A stretch of 64,000 nt of DNA from CALKWS01 sp051020515. Its GTDB lineage: Bacteria > Actinomycetota > Actinomycetes > Actinomycetales > Beutenbergiaceae. Made by a program: the position numbers and the translations under genes. The notes beneath the pieces were generated by a model. That model ran no database searches. It had not been told where the DNA came from and saw only the letters and a program-made list of their open reading frames with translations. Below are positions 9,271 to 19,076 of the stretch, one piece after another; position 1 is the first letter of the stretch, and every line of letters starts with the position of its first letter. The stretch covers positions 3,224,001-3,288,000 of the forward strand of contig NZ_CP194857.1 of assembly GCF_051020515.1 (NCBI RefSeq), in the 5' to 3' direction.

Positions 9271-9627
9271 GTGCTGATCCTGACATGGTGCATCATCGGC
9301 GCTTCCCTGGTTCTCGCCGGGTGGGCGGGCATTCGCGGCCTCCGCGACCGTCCGGTGATCTTCATCCAACTGATCGGCGGCGCGTTGGTGGTCCTGGCGA
9401 TCATCGCGCAGATGGTGGTGACCGGCATCGCCCTGGGGTCGGCGGAGCACACGGTCGACACCGTGCTGCTGTGGGGCTACCTGATCACGGCGCTGGTGCT
9501 GCTGCCGGCCGCCGGCTGGTGGGCGGTGCTGGACCGATCCCGCTGGTCCTCGGTGGTGCTGGTGGTGGCGGCCTTCACGATCGCGGTGTTGCAACTGCGG
9601 ATCTGGCAGATCTGGGTGATCGGGTGA
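9271..9627 (+). CDS. Small integral membrane protein, function unknown
   Basis: A 118-residue protein made almost wholly of hydrophobic segments; four membrane helices are likely (about residues 1-19, 26-46, 59-80 and 86-106). No catalytic or binding motif is visible. The GTG at 9271 is chosen because it starts the first helix and has a -10-like TACTGT seven bases upstream. Its stop overlaps the start of the next membrane gene by four bases (GTGA), so the two are probably co-translated and may interact. Confidence 0.7.
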   Translation: MLILTWCIIGASLVLAGWAGIRGLRDRPVIFIQLIGGALVVLAIIAQMVVTGIALGSAEHTVDTVLLWGYLITALVLLPAAGWWAVLDRSRWSSVVLVVAAFTIAVLQLRIWQIWVIG

Positions 9628-10058
9628 ACACGGCACTGACCCCGGCTGAGGACACCCGCCGACCCGCCTACGGCGCCGGGCGCGCTTTGATCGTCGTCTA
9701 CGCCGTTTTCGCGATCTCGGCGACCGCCCGCTCGGGAGTGCAGTTGATCAGGGACGCCGGTGAGGCACCGCTGGCCTACGGCCTGTCCGCCTTTGCCGCG
9801 GTGGTCTACCTGGTCGCGACCATCGCACTGGCGCACAACGGCCGGCGGTGGCGGCGGGTCGGCTGGCTCGCGGTGCTGATCGAACTGGTGGGAGTGGTGC
9901 TGGTGGGGTTGCTGACCCTGACCGATCCCGGACTGTTCCCACGGGAAACCGTGTGGTCCGGTTTCGGGGCGGGTTACGGCTACCTGCCCGCAGTGCTGCC
10001 GTTCCTCGGCCTGAGCTGGCTGTGGTGGTCACGACCGGGCCGGGTCGCGGCGCAGTGA
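9624..10058 (+). CDS. Small integral membrane protein, function unknown
   Basis: A 144-residue membrane protein with about four hydrophobic helices and a short polar N-terminus ([17 protein letters not shown]). It contains [20 protein letters not shown], then a Trp-rich C-terminal helix ending [11 protein letters not shown] recognise no enzymatic motif; similar small proteins near pyrD in Micrococcales are simply called hypothetical. It overlaps the preceding membrane gene by GTGA and precedes pyrD by 25 bases, so the three probably share a transcript. Confidence 0.7.
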   Translation: MNTALTPAEDTRRPAYGAGRALIVVYAVFAISATARSGVQLIRDAGEAPLAYGLSAFAAVVYLVATIALAHNGRRWRRVGWLAVLIELVGVVLVGLLTLTDPGLFPRETVWSGFGAGYGYLPAVLPFLGLSWLWWSRPGRVAAQ

Positions 10059-10083
10059 CCGCCCACGTGCGAGGGTGGACCCG

Positions 10084-11259
10084 ATGACGACGCGCCCACC
10101 GGATCCGTGGTCCGGCCGAGCCCTCGAGCCCCCGGAACGGACTGTGCCGCGCCCGGGCCCGGCCGCGGCCGCCTACCGGGCGGTCTTCGCCCGCGTGCTG
10201 GCCAGGAGCGACCCGGAACGGGCCCACCACCTGGCGGCCACCGCGATCGGGCTCGCCGGCCGGCTGGGTCCCGTGCGGACGGCGGTGTCGCTGCTCAGCG
10301 GCGCTTCGGCGAATCGGCGGGCACTGCGCGCCGCGGCCGCCGATGGCCTCCGGCGCCGGGCGCCCACGGCGGGCGGCTCCGTACCGCAGCCCGCACCGAC
10401 GCTGTTCGGCAGAGCCACCGGTGGCCCGCTGGGTCTGGCCGCAGGTTTCGACAAGAACGCCACCATGGTCGCCGGATTGGCGGCCCTCGGGTTCGGGTTC
10501 GTCGAGATCGGTACCGTCACCGCACGCCCCCAGCCCGGCAACGAACGTCCGCGCTTGTGGCGCGTTCCCGAGCGGGCCGCCCTGGTGAACCGGATGGGGT
10601 TCAACAATGACGGCGCCGCCGTGGTGGCCGAGCGCCTGCACCGGTTGCGTCGCACCGCGGCCGGGCGGCGCGTGGTGCTGGGTGTCAACATCGGCAAATC
10701 CAAACTGGCCCCGGCCGCCGAGGCGGTCGCCGACTACGCCTACAGCGCGCGCATGCTCGCCCGCTACGCCGACTACCTGGTGGTGAACGTCTCGTCGCCG
10801 AACACCCCGGGCCTGCGGGACCTGCAGCAGATCAGTTCGTTGCGCCCGATCCTGACGGCCGTGCAACAGGCCGCCGATGCCGGTGCGGCCCGCCCGGTAC
10901 CGGTACTGGTCAAGATCGCCCCGGATCTGGCCGATGACGACGTCGATGCGGTGGCGGACCTGGCCGCCGAACTGGGCCTGGATGGTGTGGTGGCGGTGAA
11001 CACCACGATTGATCACGACCACGGCCCCGGTGGCATGTCCGGAATACCGGTACGTGCCCGCGGCCTGGAGGTGGTCGCCAGGTTGCGGCGACGATGCGCC
11101 CCCGGGCAGGTCATCATCGGCGTCGGCGGAATCAGTTCACCGGCCGACGCGCGCGCCTATCTCGCGGCCGGCGCCGACGCGGTCCAGGCCTACACCGCCT
11201 TCATCTACGCCGGCCCCACCTGGGCGGCCTGGATGAACCGGTCGTTGCTGCAGCGCTGA
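10084..11259 (+). CDS. pyrD: Quinone-dependent dihydroorotate dehydrogenase (class 2)
   Basis: About 391 residues. This FMN enzyme oxidises dihydroorotate to orotate in pyrimidine synthesis and passes electrons to membrane quinone. Visible motifs are [12 protein letters not shown], the [10 protein letters not shown] loop, [15 protein letters not shown] with the catalytic Ser of class 2 enzymes, VKIAPDL, and the FMN phosphate site [18 protein letters not shown]. The ~115-residue N-terminus before the barrel is long, Pro/Ala/Arg-rich and would carry the membrane-associating helix of class 2 enzymes. The ATG at 10084 is preferred because GAGG lies nine bases upstream; an in-frame GTG at 10075 is possible. 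Confidence 0.92.
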   Translation: MTTRPPDPWSGRALEPPERTVPRPGPAAAAYRAVFARVLARSDPERAHHLAATAIGLAGRLGPVRTAVSLLSGASANRRALRAAAADGLRRRAPTAGGSVPQPAPTLFGRATGGPLGLAAGFDKNATMVAGLAALGFGFVEIGTVTARPQPGNERPRLWRVPERAALVNRMGFNNDGAAVVAERLHRLRRTAAGRRVVLGVNIGKSKLAPAAEAVADYAYSARMLARYADYLVVNVSSPNTPGLRDLQQISSLRPILTAVQQAADAGAARPVPVLVKIAPDLADDDVDAVADLAAELGLDGVVAVNTTIDHDHGPGGMSGIPVRARGLEVVARLRRRCAPGQVIIGVGGISSPADARAYLAAGADAVQAYTAFIYAGPTWAAWMNRSLLQR

Positions 11260-11335
11260 GCCACGCCGTACCCGCTGGGTCACACCGGCATCGAACCGCG
11301 GCCAGGCAGCCGCGTCCCCAGCGGCAGCGGTCGGC

Positions 11336-11935
11336 TCAGACCGGGAACTGGCCGCGCTTGACGACCGGGCGGGGCAGCCGCATGCGCCGCAGGTAGAAGG
11401 CGCGGAACACCACGTACATCAGCGGCCCACGGCCGAGTCTGTCCGCGCCGAACTTCGCGCGAGCCTTGTTGCGCACCCGCACCGCCAGGATCACCGCATC
11501 GATGATCGCCAGCAGCACGAAGACGTAGGCCACCAGGATCGCGGTGATAATGACCTCGATGAAGGCCGGGAACAGGTTTCCGGCGAGCAGGACCAGGATG
11601 ATCAGGATCGCCGCCGGCAGGAACAGCTCACCCGGGGACCAGCGGGCATCGACGTAGTCCCGCATGAACCGGCGTGCCGGTCCGCGGTGCTGCGGGGGCA
11701 TTCTGTCCTCGTCGCCGGAGAGCATCGCCTCCTGCTGTTCACGGCGGGCCCTGGCGAACTTCTCCCGCTGGCTGCGCCGCGCAGCGCCGCGATCGTTGGG
11801 GACCAGGGGTCGCCGGTTGGCGGCCTCGGCGTCCTTGCGCTTGGGCGTGGGCCGACCCTTGCGGCCGTCCACCGACGTCGGCGGTTCCGGTTCGCTGGGC
11901 TGAGGCTGCGGAGGATTCTTCTGGCGTCCGAACAC
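11336..11935 (-). CDS. DUF3043 family membrane protein
   Basis: A 199-residue protein of the actinobacterial DUF3043 family. The N-terminus is Pro/Lys/Arg-rich and hydrophilic (about residues 1-90) and includes the family segment PQHRGPARRFMRDYVDARWS. Two membrane helices follow at about 103-122 and 128-150. The C-terminus is a basic tail with FRAFYLRRMRLPRP. The function is unknown. It is convergent with pyrD and divergent from the glycerate kinase gene. Confidence 0.85.
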   Translation of the reverse strand: MFGRQKNPPQPQPSEPEPPTSVDGRKGRPTPKRKDAEAANRRPLVPNDRGAARRSQREKFARARREQQEAMLSGDEDRMPPQHRGPARRFMRDYVDARWSPGELFLPAAILIILVLLAGNLFPAFIEVIITAILVAYVFVLLAIIDAVILAVRVRNKARAKFGADRLGRGPLMYVVFRAFYLRRMRLPRPVVKRGQFPV

Positions 11936-12062
11936 CCCACCAGGGTAGCCGCTCCGTCACCGGCGCCCGGCCCCGCCCCACAGTCGGCACCGGCACCGCG
12001 GTCGGCACCGCCGCACCAGCCGGGCGTGACACCCAACTGCGGTGGTGGGGGACAATGGCAGC

Positions 12063-13229
12063 GTGCGTGTGCTGATCGCCCCGGACCACTTCGGTGGCAC
12101 CCTGACCGCTGCCCAGGCCGGGCAGGTCCTGGCCCGCCCCTGGGACGGGGGCGGGCACGAAGTTCTCACGGCCGCGATGAGCGATGGCAGCACCGGCCTT
12201 ATCGACGCCGTGCAGGCCGCCCGTGGCGGCACGCTCACCCCGATCGAGGTGCGTGGTTCGCTCGGCAGCCCGGTACCGGCCGCTGTGCTGCACGTGGGTG
12301 GGGACGGCGGCGGCACCGCCTACATCGACGGTGCGGCCCTCCTGGGGTTCAGCGCTGACGGGAGCAGCCCCGAGGACGCCCGCGCCCGGGCCGTCGAGGG
12401 TTCCAGCGCCGGGCTCGCCGACCTCCTGCAGGCAGCCGTGGCCGGTGGCGCCACCCGGGTGGTGATCGGACTGGGTCCCAGCCCCACCCATGACGGCGGC
12501 GCCGGCCTGTTGCGCAGGTTGACCGAACTGACCGGCCTCGGAACTGGCACCGACGCGCCTGCCTGGTCTGCACTCGCCGGGTTGCGCGAGCACCTGGCCG
12601 GCGTGGATCTGGTCGTGGCTGCGGCGACGGACACCCCGTTGGTGGGGCTGCACGGGGCGGGTGCAGGACTGCAACGGTTCGGCATCAACGCCCTTGAGGC
12701 GCAGCAGATCGAGTCCGCCACGTCCGTCTTCGCTCATGACGCCGCCGGCCACGCCCGGGCCCTGACCCCGCTGCGGCCGGTCCTGGCGGGACATGCGCAC
12801 GTGCTGGAACCGAGCAGTTCGCACACCGGCGCCGGGGGAGGCGCGGCCTTCGCACTGGGACTGCTCGGCGCACGGGTGCTGCCCGGTGCCGCCGTCGTCG
12901 GCGAGGAAGTCGGGTTGCGCGATCTGATGTCACGGGCGGACCTGGTCCTGACCGGGACTGCCTCGCTGGACGCCGACGCGATGCATGAAGGAGTCGTGGC
13001 CACGGTCGGGTCACTGGCGGCCGAACGCGGGCTACCGGTGGTGGCAGTGGCTCACGAGGTCTACGTCAACCGCCGGGAGATGGCCACCGTCGGGATCAGC
13101 GCCGCGTATCCGCTGATCGACCAGCCACTGGTACCCGGGAACCGGCCCGCGGCTGCCCACCCGGCCGATCCGGTGCAGGCCCTGGGCGCTCGTTCGGTGC
13201 GGGTGATGCGCAACTGGGCGACCGCCTGA
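12063..13229 (+). CDS. Glycerate kinase (type 1)
   Basis: About 388 residues of the PF02595 glycerate kinase family, which phosphorylates D-glycerate and feeds it into lower glycolysis. Visible features are the N-terminal VLIAPDHFGGTLTAAQ, the glycine-rich GLGPSPTHDGGAGLL and the C-terminal LVLTGTASLDADAMHEG. The GTG at 12063 gives VRVLIAPDHF, the usual N-terminus, and a GACAAT -10-like hexamer sits six bases before it. The upstream in-frame GTG at 12042 is less likely. Some substitutions relative to well-known members (DHF rather than DSF, DADAMHEG rather than DxQTxxGK) leave the exact substrate less certain. Confidence 0.82.
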   Translation: MRVLIAPDHFGGTLTAAQAGQVLARPWDGGGHEVLTAAMSDGSTGLIDAVQAARGGTLTPIEVRGSLGSPVPAAVLHVGGDGGGTAYIDGAALLGFSADGSSPEDARARAVEGSSAGLADLLQAAVAGGATRVVIGLGPSPTHDGGAGLLRRLTELTGLGTGTDAPAWSALAGLREHLAGVDLVVAAATDTPLVGLHGAGAGLQRFGINALEAQQIESATSVFAHDAAGHARALTPLRPVLAGHAHVLEPSSSHTGAGGGAAFALGLLGARVLPGAAVVGEEVGLRDLMSRADLVLTGTASLDADAMHEGVVATVGSLAAERGLPVVAVAHEVYVNRREMATVGISAAYPLIDQPLVPGNRPAAAHPADPVQALGARSVRVMRNWATA

Positions 13230-13425
13230 GGTCACCCGCCGCCGAGGCTGCCCACCGCCGTCGGATGCGCCCGGGCCTCAGCGGACGGGTCACCGCCCAC
13301 GTGCCGAACCGTCCCGCGCACCCGAATCGCGCAGAACCCGGGATCGGAATCTGGGCCAGTGCGGGTTACAGTTGACGCAGAAGTCGCGAGGCGACCGAGC
13401 ACAACCCCGAGCCGGAGAGACGACG

Positions 13426-13779
13426 ATGAGCCAGACCACCGAAAACGATGTCACCCACGAGGTGCTGCTGACCGACGTTGCAGCGGCCAAGGTCAAGGCC
13501 CTGCTGGAGCAGGAGGGTCGGGACGACCTCCGCCTGCGGGTGGCCGTGCAACCCGGTGGTTGTTCCGGGCTGATCTACCAGCTCTACTTCGACGAGCGCC
13601 TCCTCGACGGAGACGCCGTGCGCGGCTTCGACGGCGTCGAAGTGATCGTGGACAAGATGAGCGTGCCGTACGTGAGCGGGGCGACCATCGACTTCGCCGA
13701 CACGATCGAGAAGCAGGGGTTCACCATCGACAACCCCAACGCCGGGGGATCGTGCGCCTGTGGGGACTCCTTCCACTGA
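13426..13779 (+). CDS. erpA: A-type iron-sulfur cluster carrier (HesB/IscA/ErpA family)
   Basis: A 117-residue A-type carrier that holds and passes Fe-S clusters to target proteins in the cytoplasm. The three cluster cysteines are visible: the Cys of GGCSGLIYQL and the CxC in GGSCACGDSF near the C-terminus. The ATG at 13426 is preferred over the longer frame because CGGAGAG lies 6-12 bases upstream. It lies upstream of an FKBP lipoprotein and the cytochrome oxidase genes, matching other actinobacteria where it may serve respiratory Fe-S proteins. The FKBP frame begins inside this gene's last 28 bases. Confidence 0.93.
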   Translation: MSQTTENDVTHEVLLTDVAAAKVKALLEQEGRDDLRLRVAVQPGGCSGLIYQLYFDERLLDGDAVRGFDGVEVIVDKMSVPYVSGATIDFADTIEKQGFTIDNPNAGGSCACGDSFH

Positions 13780-14753
13780 GCGCGCAGTGGCGGCGGGGCC
13801 TGCGCGGCGCCGCGGCGATAGGTGCTGCGCTGGTGCTTCTGGTCGGCTGCGCCGGCGACCCTGATCCAGGATCGCAGGAGGGTTCCGACGGCGATCCCGG
13901 AACGACGCAGACCGACGACGACGCCGGTGCGCCCGGCGATGAGATGCCGCAGGTGTCGGCCGAGTTCGGCTCCTCCGCGGAGATGACGTTCCCCGATTCG
14001 GGCGCTCCGGCGGGCCTCCGGGTGGAGGTGCTCGAGGAGGGCGACGGTGAGGTGGTCGCCGAGGAGGCGCCGGTGCTCGCCGACTACGCCGGGCACGTGT
14101 GGGGACAGGCCGAGCCATTCGACTCCTCCTTCGAACGGGGTGCCCCGGCCATGTTCGCGCTCAGCTCGGTGGTGCAGGGCTGGTCCCGGGGCATACCCGG
14201 CCACCCCGTTGGATCGCGGTTGCTGATCTCGATACCTCCGGAACTCGGCTACGGGGCCTCCGGCAACCCCGACGCCGGGATCGGCGGTGAGGACACCATC
14301 GTGTTCGTGGTCGACGTCATCGACACCGCCGGGCCTGATGCCGCCGGGGCCGCCGATGCCACCCCGGTTGCCGAGCCTGAGGACCTGCCGGTGACCATCG
14401 AGGGCGAACTCGGCTCGCCGGCCCTGCCGACCGTGCGTGAGGACGCACCGGAGCCGCCGGAGGCGACGGTGCAGGTCATCGCCGAGGGTGACGGTGACGT
14501 ACTGGCGCCGGGGCACACCGTGGCCCTCGCCTACTCGGTGGTGTCCTGGACGAACGAGGAACGGGACAGCACCTGGCCCGAGCACGAAGGTTCCCAAAAC
14601 GGTCCGTGGGTCGCCCGGATCGGTCAGGGACAGTGGGCCGACCTGCTCGTTGACGTCCCGGAAGGCTCCCGGGTGCTGATCACGATGCCGCAGGGCGAGG
14701 GGGCCCCGGGTGTGGCGATCCTCACCGACATCATTCTGACCCACGGAGCCTGA
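13752..14753 (+). CDS. FKBP-type peptidyl-prolyl isomerase, lipoprotein, two FKBP-like domains
   Basis: About 333 residues. The signal peptide has an RR-containing n-region, a hydrophobic core and the lipobox LLVGC, so it is likely anchored on the outer face of the membrane. An acidic linker is followed by a first FKBP domain (about residues 65-195) with GHVWGQAEPFDSSFERG and VVQGWSRGIPGHPVGSR, ending in the hallmark PPELGYG. A second, degenerate domain begins near VQVIAEGDGDVLAPGH and retains only the general FKBP fold pattern. FKBPs catalyse prolyl isomerisation during protein folding. The GTG at 13752 overlaps the erpA end and is the only start giving a full signal peptide. It precedes ctaC, so a role in maturing exported oxidase parts is conceivable but unproven. 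Confidence 0.85.
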   Translation: MRLWGLLPLSAQWRRGLRGAAAIGAALVLLVGCAGDPDPGSQEGSDGDPGTTQTDDDAGAPGDEMPQVSAEFGSSAEMTFPDSGAPAGLRVEVLEEGDGEVVAEEAPVLADYAGHVWGQAEPFDSSFERGAPAMFALSSVVQGWSRGIPGHPVGSRLLISIPPELGYGASGNPDAGIGGEDTIVFVVDVIDTAGPDAAGAADATPVAEPEDLPVTIEGELGSPALPTVREDAPEPPEATVQVIAEGDGDVLAPGHTVALAYSVVSWTNEERDSTWPEHEGSQNGPWVARIGQGQWADLLVDVPEGSRVLITMPQGEGAPGVAILTDIILTHGA

Positions 14754-14798
14754 TCCGGCCCCGTTCGGAGCCGATGACACGACGCTCAACCGGGGCCG

Positions 14799-14813
14799 TG
14801 TCAGAACCTGACA
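14799..14813 (+). promoter_or_regulatory. Inverted repeat upstream of ctaC
   Basis: TGTCAGAACCTGACA is a perfect 6-bp inverted repeat with a 3-base spacer, 95 bases before the ctaC start and 46 bases after the FKBP stop. It could be an operator for ctaC. The arms are too short for a convincing terminator and no T run follows. Confidence 0.35.
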
Positions 14814-14907
14814 GCATGTCACCTCGGATGTGTTCTCGCAGGTGGGGATGGGGCGAGTTGGCGTGCTCGCATCCCGGCGGAGGGGCTAGGCTTGGGGCAG
14901 TTCATCC

Positions 14908-15828
14908 ATGAGATCGGAAGGCGTCCGCATCGTGTCCGTCCCTCCTGTACGGAGATCACCGTCACGCAGAGCCAGGCCAGTGGTACTGGGCTTGATCGGC
15001 CTGCTCGTTCTGGCAGGCTGCTCGACCGAACAGGTCCAGCGTGGCTGGCTGCCCGGCCCTGAAGGTATGACCGAACACACCGACACCTTGGTGCAGTTCT
15101 GGGTGGACACCTGGATCGCGGCCCTCCTGGTGGGTGTGCTGGTCTGGGGGCTGCTGATCTGGTGCGTCATCGTGTACCGCAAGCGCAAGCACGACAACAC
15201 CCTGCCGGTGCAGTTGCGCTACCACCTGCCGCTGGAGTTGCTCTACACCTTCGTCCCGCTGGTGATGGTGGGCGTGCTGTTCTACTACACGGCCGCTATC
15301 CAGGACGAGCAGACCGACGTGACCGGTGAGTACGACCTGCAGATCGAAGCGATCGGACGGCAATGGGCGTTCGACTTCAACTACGTCGACGAGGACGTCT
15401 GGGACACCGGGGACCCGTGGGACAACGACTTCACCCCCGAAGAGGTGGTGACCAGCGCTCCGGAGGAGGTGCCGACCCTGGTGCTTCCGGTGGACCAGAC
15501 CGTGGAGTTCGTGGTGCTCTCGCGCGATGTCGCGCACTCCTTCTGGGTGCCGGCCTTCCTGTACAAACTCGACATGATCCCGGGCGAGCGCAACGTCTTC
15601 CACATCACCCCCGGGGTGGAGGGCACCTATATCGGCAAGTGCGCCGAACTGTGCGGTGAGTTCCACGCGAACATGCTCTTCAACGTCGAGGTCGTCTCCG
15701 AAGCGGAGTTCGAGGAGCACATCGCCGCGCTGCGTGAGGCCGGGCAGACCGGTCAATTGGATTCCAGCCTGGACCGGATCTCGATTCCGTCCGGTCAGCG
15801 GACCCCTGGCCAGGGAGAGGATGACTGA
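14908..15828 (+). CDS. ctaC: Cytochrome c oxidase subunit II (aa3 type)
   Basis: A 306-residue membrane-bound subunit carrying the CuA centre that takes electrons from cytochrome c into aa3 oxidase. A signal peptide ends in the lipobox LVLAGC, followed by two membrane helices (about residues 65-92 and 110-130). The CuA ligands are intact: the His of AHSFWVPAF and the cluster [12 protein letters not shown]. An insertion of about 25 acidic residues near [10 protein letters not shown] is typical of actinobacterial CtaC. The start is either ATG 14908 or GTG 14932; the latter has GGAAGG ten bases upstream and gives a shorter signal peptide. A TAGGCT -10-like hexamer is at 14887. The stop overlaps ctaD by one base. 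Confidence 0.95.
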   Translation: MRSEGVRIVSVPPVRRSPSRRARPVVLGLIGLLVLAGCSTEQVQRGWLPGPEGMTEHTDTLVQFWVDTWIAALLVGVLVWGLLIWCVIVYRKRKHDNTLPVQLRYHLPLELLYTFVPLVMVGVLFYYTAAIQDEQTDVTGEYDLQIEAIGRQWAFDFNYVDEDVWDTGDPWDNDFTPEEVVTSAPEEVPTLVLPVDQTVEFVVLSRDVAHSFWVPAFLYKLDMIPGERNVFHITPGVEGTYIGKCAELCGEFHANMLFNVEVVSEAEFEEHIAALREAGQTGQLDSSLDRISIPSGQRTPGQGEDD

Positions 15829-17594
15829 TGGCTATCGACGAACGTGACACCAGCACCGGGCATGCCGTCGACGCGGTGCCGGGACTCACTCCGGACCGTC
15901 AGAGCCTGGGCACCTCGGTGGTCAAGTGGATCACCACCACCGACCACAAGGTCATCGGCAACCTGTACATGGTGACCTCCTTCATCTTCTTCGCCTTCGG
16001 GGGCCTGCTGGCCCTGGTGATCCGGGCCGAACTGTTCGCGCCGGGCATCCAGGTGGTCACCAGTGCCGAGCAGTTCAACCAGTACTTCACCATGCACGGC
16101 ACGATCATGCTGCTGCTGTTCGCGACACCCCTGTTCGCCGGGTTCGCCAACGCCATCATGCCGTTGCAGATCGGCGCCCCGGACGTGGCGTTCCCGCGGC
16201 TGAACATGTTCTCCTACTGGTTGTTCACCTTCGGTGGACTGATCGCCGTGTCCGGGTTCCTCACCCCACGTGGTGCGGCCAGTTTCGGTTGGTTCGCCTA
16301 CACGCCGCTGTCGCTGGAGACCTACTCGCCCGGACTCGGGTCGGACCTGTGGGTCACCGGGCTGATCATGACCGGATTCGGCACCATCTTCGGTGCAGTC
16401 AACTTCATCGCCACCATCCTGTGCATGCGGGCGCCGGGGATGACGATGTTCCGGATGCCGATCTTCACCTGGAACGTGCTGCTCACCTCGATCCTGGTGC
16501 TGATGGCCTTCCCGCTGCTCGCGGCTGCGCTGTTCGGGCTGGCCTCGGACCGGATCCTCGGGTCACAGGTCTTCGCCGCCGAGAACGGCGGTGCACTGCT
16601 GTGGCAGCACATGTTCTGGTTCTTCGGCCACCCGGAGGTCTACATCATCGCGCTGCCCTTCTTCGGCATCGTCTCCGAGGTGCTGCCGGTGTTCTCCCGG
16701 AAGCCGATCTTCGGCTACAAGGGCCTGGTCTTCGCCACCTTCGCCATCGCGGGGCTGTCGGTGACGGTGTGGGCGCACCACATGTACTCCACCGGGCAGG
16801 TGCTCCTCCCGTTCTTCGCGGTGATGACGATGCTGATCGCGGTTCCGACAGGCGTGAAGTTCTTCAATTGGATCGGCACGCTGTGGCGCGGGAAACTGAC
16901 GTTCGAGACGCCGATGCTCTGGTCGCTCGGCTTCCTGGCCACCTTCCTGTTCGGTGGGCTCACCGGCGTGATCCTGGCCAGCCCGCCGCTGGACTTCTTC
17001 CTCACCGACACCTACTTCGTGGTGGCGCACTTCCACTACGTGGTGTTCGGCACCGTGGTGTTCGCGATGTTCGCGGGCTTCTACTTCTGGTGGCCCAAGT
17101 TCACCGGGAAGATGCTGGACGAACGCCTCGGCAAGGTCCACTTCTGGCTGCTCTTCTTCGGATTCCACGGCACCTTCCTGATCCAGCACTGGCTCGGTGT
17201 GATGGGCATGCAGCGGCGGATCCCGGACTACCTGCCTGAGGCCGACTTCGTGTGGATGAACCAGTTGTCGACGATCTCGGCCGTGGTGCTGGCGCTGTCG
17301 ACGCTGCCGTTCCTCTACAACGTCTACAAGACCTGGCGCAAGCACCCGAAGGTCACCCTCGATGACCCGTGGGGCCACGGCGCCTCGCTCGAATGGGCCA
17401 CGTCGAGCCCGCCACCACGGCACAACTTCGTGACGCTGCCGCGAATCCGCTCCGAGCGTCCTGCGTTCGACCTGCACCACCCGGAGGTTGCCGCGATGGA
17501 CCACATCGAACCGGACCCGAATGTGCTGGAGAAGATCTACGGTGACGCCGAGAGTTCGGCGGAGACCTCCGTGAAGAGAGGGGACGCCCGATGA
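15828..17594 (+). CDS. ctaD: Cytochrome c oxidase subunit I (aa3 type)
   Basis: The 588-residue catalytic subunit with 12 membrane helices, which binds heme a and the heme a3-CuB centre and reduces O2 to water while pumping protons. Heme and copper ligands are visible: HGTIMLLLF near residue 90, [14 protein letters not shown] with the His-Tyr cross-link pair, WAHHMYSTG, and [12 protein letters not shown] for the two later heme ligands. Length and motifs are complete. It is the second gene of ctaCDF, overlapping ctaC by one base and ctaF by four (ATGA), so translation is probably coupled. Confidence 0.97.
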   Translation: MAIDERDTSTGHAVDAVPGLTPDRQSLGTSVVKWITTTDHKVIGNLYMVTSFIFFAFGGLLALVIRAELFAPGIQVVTSAEQFNQYFTMHGTIMLLLFATPLFAGFANAIMPLQIGAPDVAFPRLNMFSYWLFTFGGLIAVSGFLTPRGAASFGWFAYTPLSLETYSPGLGSDLWVTGLIMTGFGTIFGAVNFIATILCMRAPGMTMFRMPIFTWNVLLTSILVLMAFPLLAAALFGLASDRILGSQVFAAENGGALLWQHMFWFFGHPEVYIIALPFFGIVSEVLPVFSRKPIFGYKGLVFATFAIAGLSVTVWAHHMYSTGQVLLPFFAVMTMLIAVPTGVKFFNWIGTLWRGKLTFETPMLWSLGFLATFLFGGLTGVILASPPLDFFLTDTYFVVAHFHYVVFGTVVFAMFAGFYFWWPKFTGKMLDERLGKVHFWLLFFGFHGTFLIQHWLGVMGMQRRIPDYLPEADFVWMNQLSTISAVVLALSTLPFLYNVYKTWRKHPKVTLDDPWGHGASLEWATSSPPPRHNFVTLPRIRSERPAFDLHHPEVAAMDHIEPDPNVLEKIYGDAESSAETSVKRGDAR

Positions 17595-18058
17595 CCGATA
17601 CCCACACCGGGGACGCGGCCGGCTCCACCGTGAACCGGCCCAACACCCGCCGCCCGATGGGCGTGGAGATGTGGTCGTTCATTGCGCTGGCGGTCTTCTT
17701 CCTTCCCGTGTCCGTCGTCTACGGCCTCTGGTCGGACTGGGAGCCCGTCGGCACCACCGCCCTGGCCCTGCTGATGGGCATGTGGGGGATGGTGGGGTTC
17801 TTCCTGGTGCTGCAGAGCCGCAAGATCGATGCGCGGCCCGAGGACAATCCCAGCGCCACGATCGAGGACAACCCGGCCGGCGACTACGGTCATTTCGCGC
17901 CCTACAGCTGGTGGCCGTTCGTGCTCGGTATCGCCGTCTCGCTGGTCTTCCTCGGCCTGGCGGCCGGCTGGTGGGTCTTCGGCCTCGGGGTGGCCGTCGC
18001 CGTCGTGGGCCTCATCGGCCACGTATTCGAGTTCAGCCGCGGCCCGCACGCGCACTGA
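17591..18058 (+). CDS. ctaF: Cytochrome c oxidase subunit IV, actinobacterial type
   Basis: A 155-residue protein with four hydrophobic helices: two about residues 24-42 and 49-70, then two about 105-125 and 127-147. The [19 protein letters not shown] and the C-terminal EFSRGPHAH are typical of actinobacterial CtaF, a structural subunit of aa3 oxidase with no cofactor of its own. It overlaps ctaD by ATGA and is the last gene of ctaCDF. A strong inverted repeat 80 bases downstream probably ends the transcript. Confidence 0.93.
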   Translation: MTDTHTGDAAGSTVNRPNTRRPMGVEMWSFIALAVFFLPVSVVYGLWSDWEPVGTTALALLMGMWGMVGFFLVLQSRKIDARPEDNPSATIEDNPAGDYGHFAPYSWWPFVLGIAVSLVFLGLAAGWWVFGLGVAVAVVGLIGHVFEFSRGPHAH

Positions 18059-18136
18059 TCACCGGCAGGCGGTAGGTCGCCGCCCCCGCTGCCGGTACGT
18101 GGCACCGACGGCACCTTACGACGACAATAGGCATCT

Positions 18137-18187
18137 ACGACGAGGCCGCAGACCCCGCCTCCGGGGCAGGGTCTGCGGCCTCGTCGT
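18137..18187. terminator. Bidirectional terminator between ctaF and sodA
   Basis: A perfect 19-bp inverted repeat (arms 18137-18155 and 18169-18187) with a 13-base loop separates the convergent ctaF and sodA genes. There is no T run on the plus side, which is common for GC-rich actinobacterial terminators. Confidence 0.85.
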
Positions 18188-18232
18188 GTGCGCGCTCGTG
18201 TCTGGCTCGCGCGTCGTGCCGTCCGGCCCGGG

Positions 18233-18853
18233 TCAGCCAGTCAGGCCGGCGCTGTTGGCCTTGGCGCGTTCGAGGCGAGCGGCCACATCCTGCCAGTTCA
18301 CGATGTTCCAGAACGCCTTGACGTAGTCCGCCTTGACGTTGAGGTAGTCCAGGTAGAAGGCGTGCTCCCACATGTCGAGTTGGAGCAGGGGAGTGATTCC
18401 CACGGGGATGTTGCCCTGTTGGTCGAAGAGCTGGAAGATCAGGGCGCGCTGGCCCAGGTCGTCCCAGCCCAGGATGGACCAGCCCGAGCCCTGGATGCCG
18501 GTGGCGTTGGCGGTGAAGTGGTCCTTGAACCCGGAGAAGGAGCCGAACTGATCCTTGATGAACTCGCCCAGCTCGCCTTCGGGCTCGCCACCGCCGTCGG
18601 GGGAGAGGTTGTTCCAGAACACGGTGTGGTTGATGTGGCCACCGAGGTTGAATGCCAGGTTCTTCTCCAGCATGTTGACCGTGGCCAGGTCACCGGACTC
18701 ACGCGCCTCGGCCATCTTCTCCAGCGCGGTGTTGGCGCCGGATACGTAGGTCGCATGGTGCTTGCTGTGGTGCAACTCCATGATCTTGCCGGAGATGTGC
18801 GGCTCGAGCGCTGCGTAGTCGTAGGGAAGGTCTGGGAGCGTGTACTGCGCCAT
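18233..18853 (-). CDS. sodA: Superoxide dismutase, Fe/Mn type
   Basis: A 206-residue cytosolic superoxide dismutase. Metal ligands are recognisable: the His in MELHHSKHH, the His in [12 protein letters not shown], and the Asp and His of [12 protein letters not shown]. There is no signal peptide, so the protein acts in the cytoplasm. The start is supported by a near-perfect AGGAGGT five bases before the ATG. A 9-bp hairpin sits just upstream of that site. The gene lies between ctaCDF and qcrB inside the respiratory supercomplex locus, which is an unusual place for it. The metal (Mn or Fe) is not decided here. Confidence 0.95.
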   Translation of the reverse strand: MAQYTLPDLPYDYAALEPHISGKIMELHHSKHHATYVSGANTALEKMAEARESGDLATVNMLEKNLAFNLGGHINHTVFWNNLSPDGGGEPEGELGEFIKDQFGSFSGFKDHFTANATGIQGSGWSILGWDDLGQRALIFQLFDQQGNIPVGITPLLQLDMWEHAFYLDYLNVKADYVKAFWNIVNWQDVAARLERAKANSAGLTG

Positions 18854-18873
18854 GAATTACCTCCTGGTGGTGG

Positions 18874-18896
18874 TCGGTGCGGCCCTTCCGCACCGA
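18874..18896 (-). promoter_or_regulatory. Hairpin in the sodA leader, next to the ribosome site
   Basis: A perfect 9-bp inverted repeat (arm TCGGTGCGG, 5-base loop) ends about 10 bases upstream of the sodA Shine-Dalgarno sequence. It could be an mRNA structure affecting stability or translation, or a repressor operator. Confidence 0.45.
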
Positions 18897-19076
18897 TTGG
18901 TGGCGACTGCGGATCACCCGCCGAGTGCGGGTTCCGCGGCCCTTCCTCCACCGTATCGCCTGAGCCTGCCGTGTGCTCGAGCAGGAACAGGGTCCACGAT
19001 GGGACTTCGAAGCCGCGGCCCGGTGCGCGGGTAGTGCGCGCCGGCCGCGGGCTCGCGAAGGGTGGTTGAGCGTGCT

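Noticed and set aside
11260..11335. Terminator between pyrD and DUF3043
   Set aside because: The matching arms (CCGCTGGG/CCCAGCGG) are 8 bp with a loop of about 34 bases; too weak to call.
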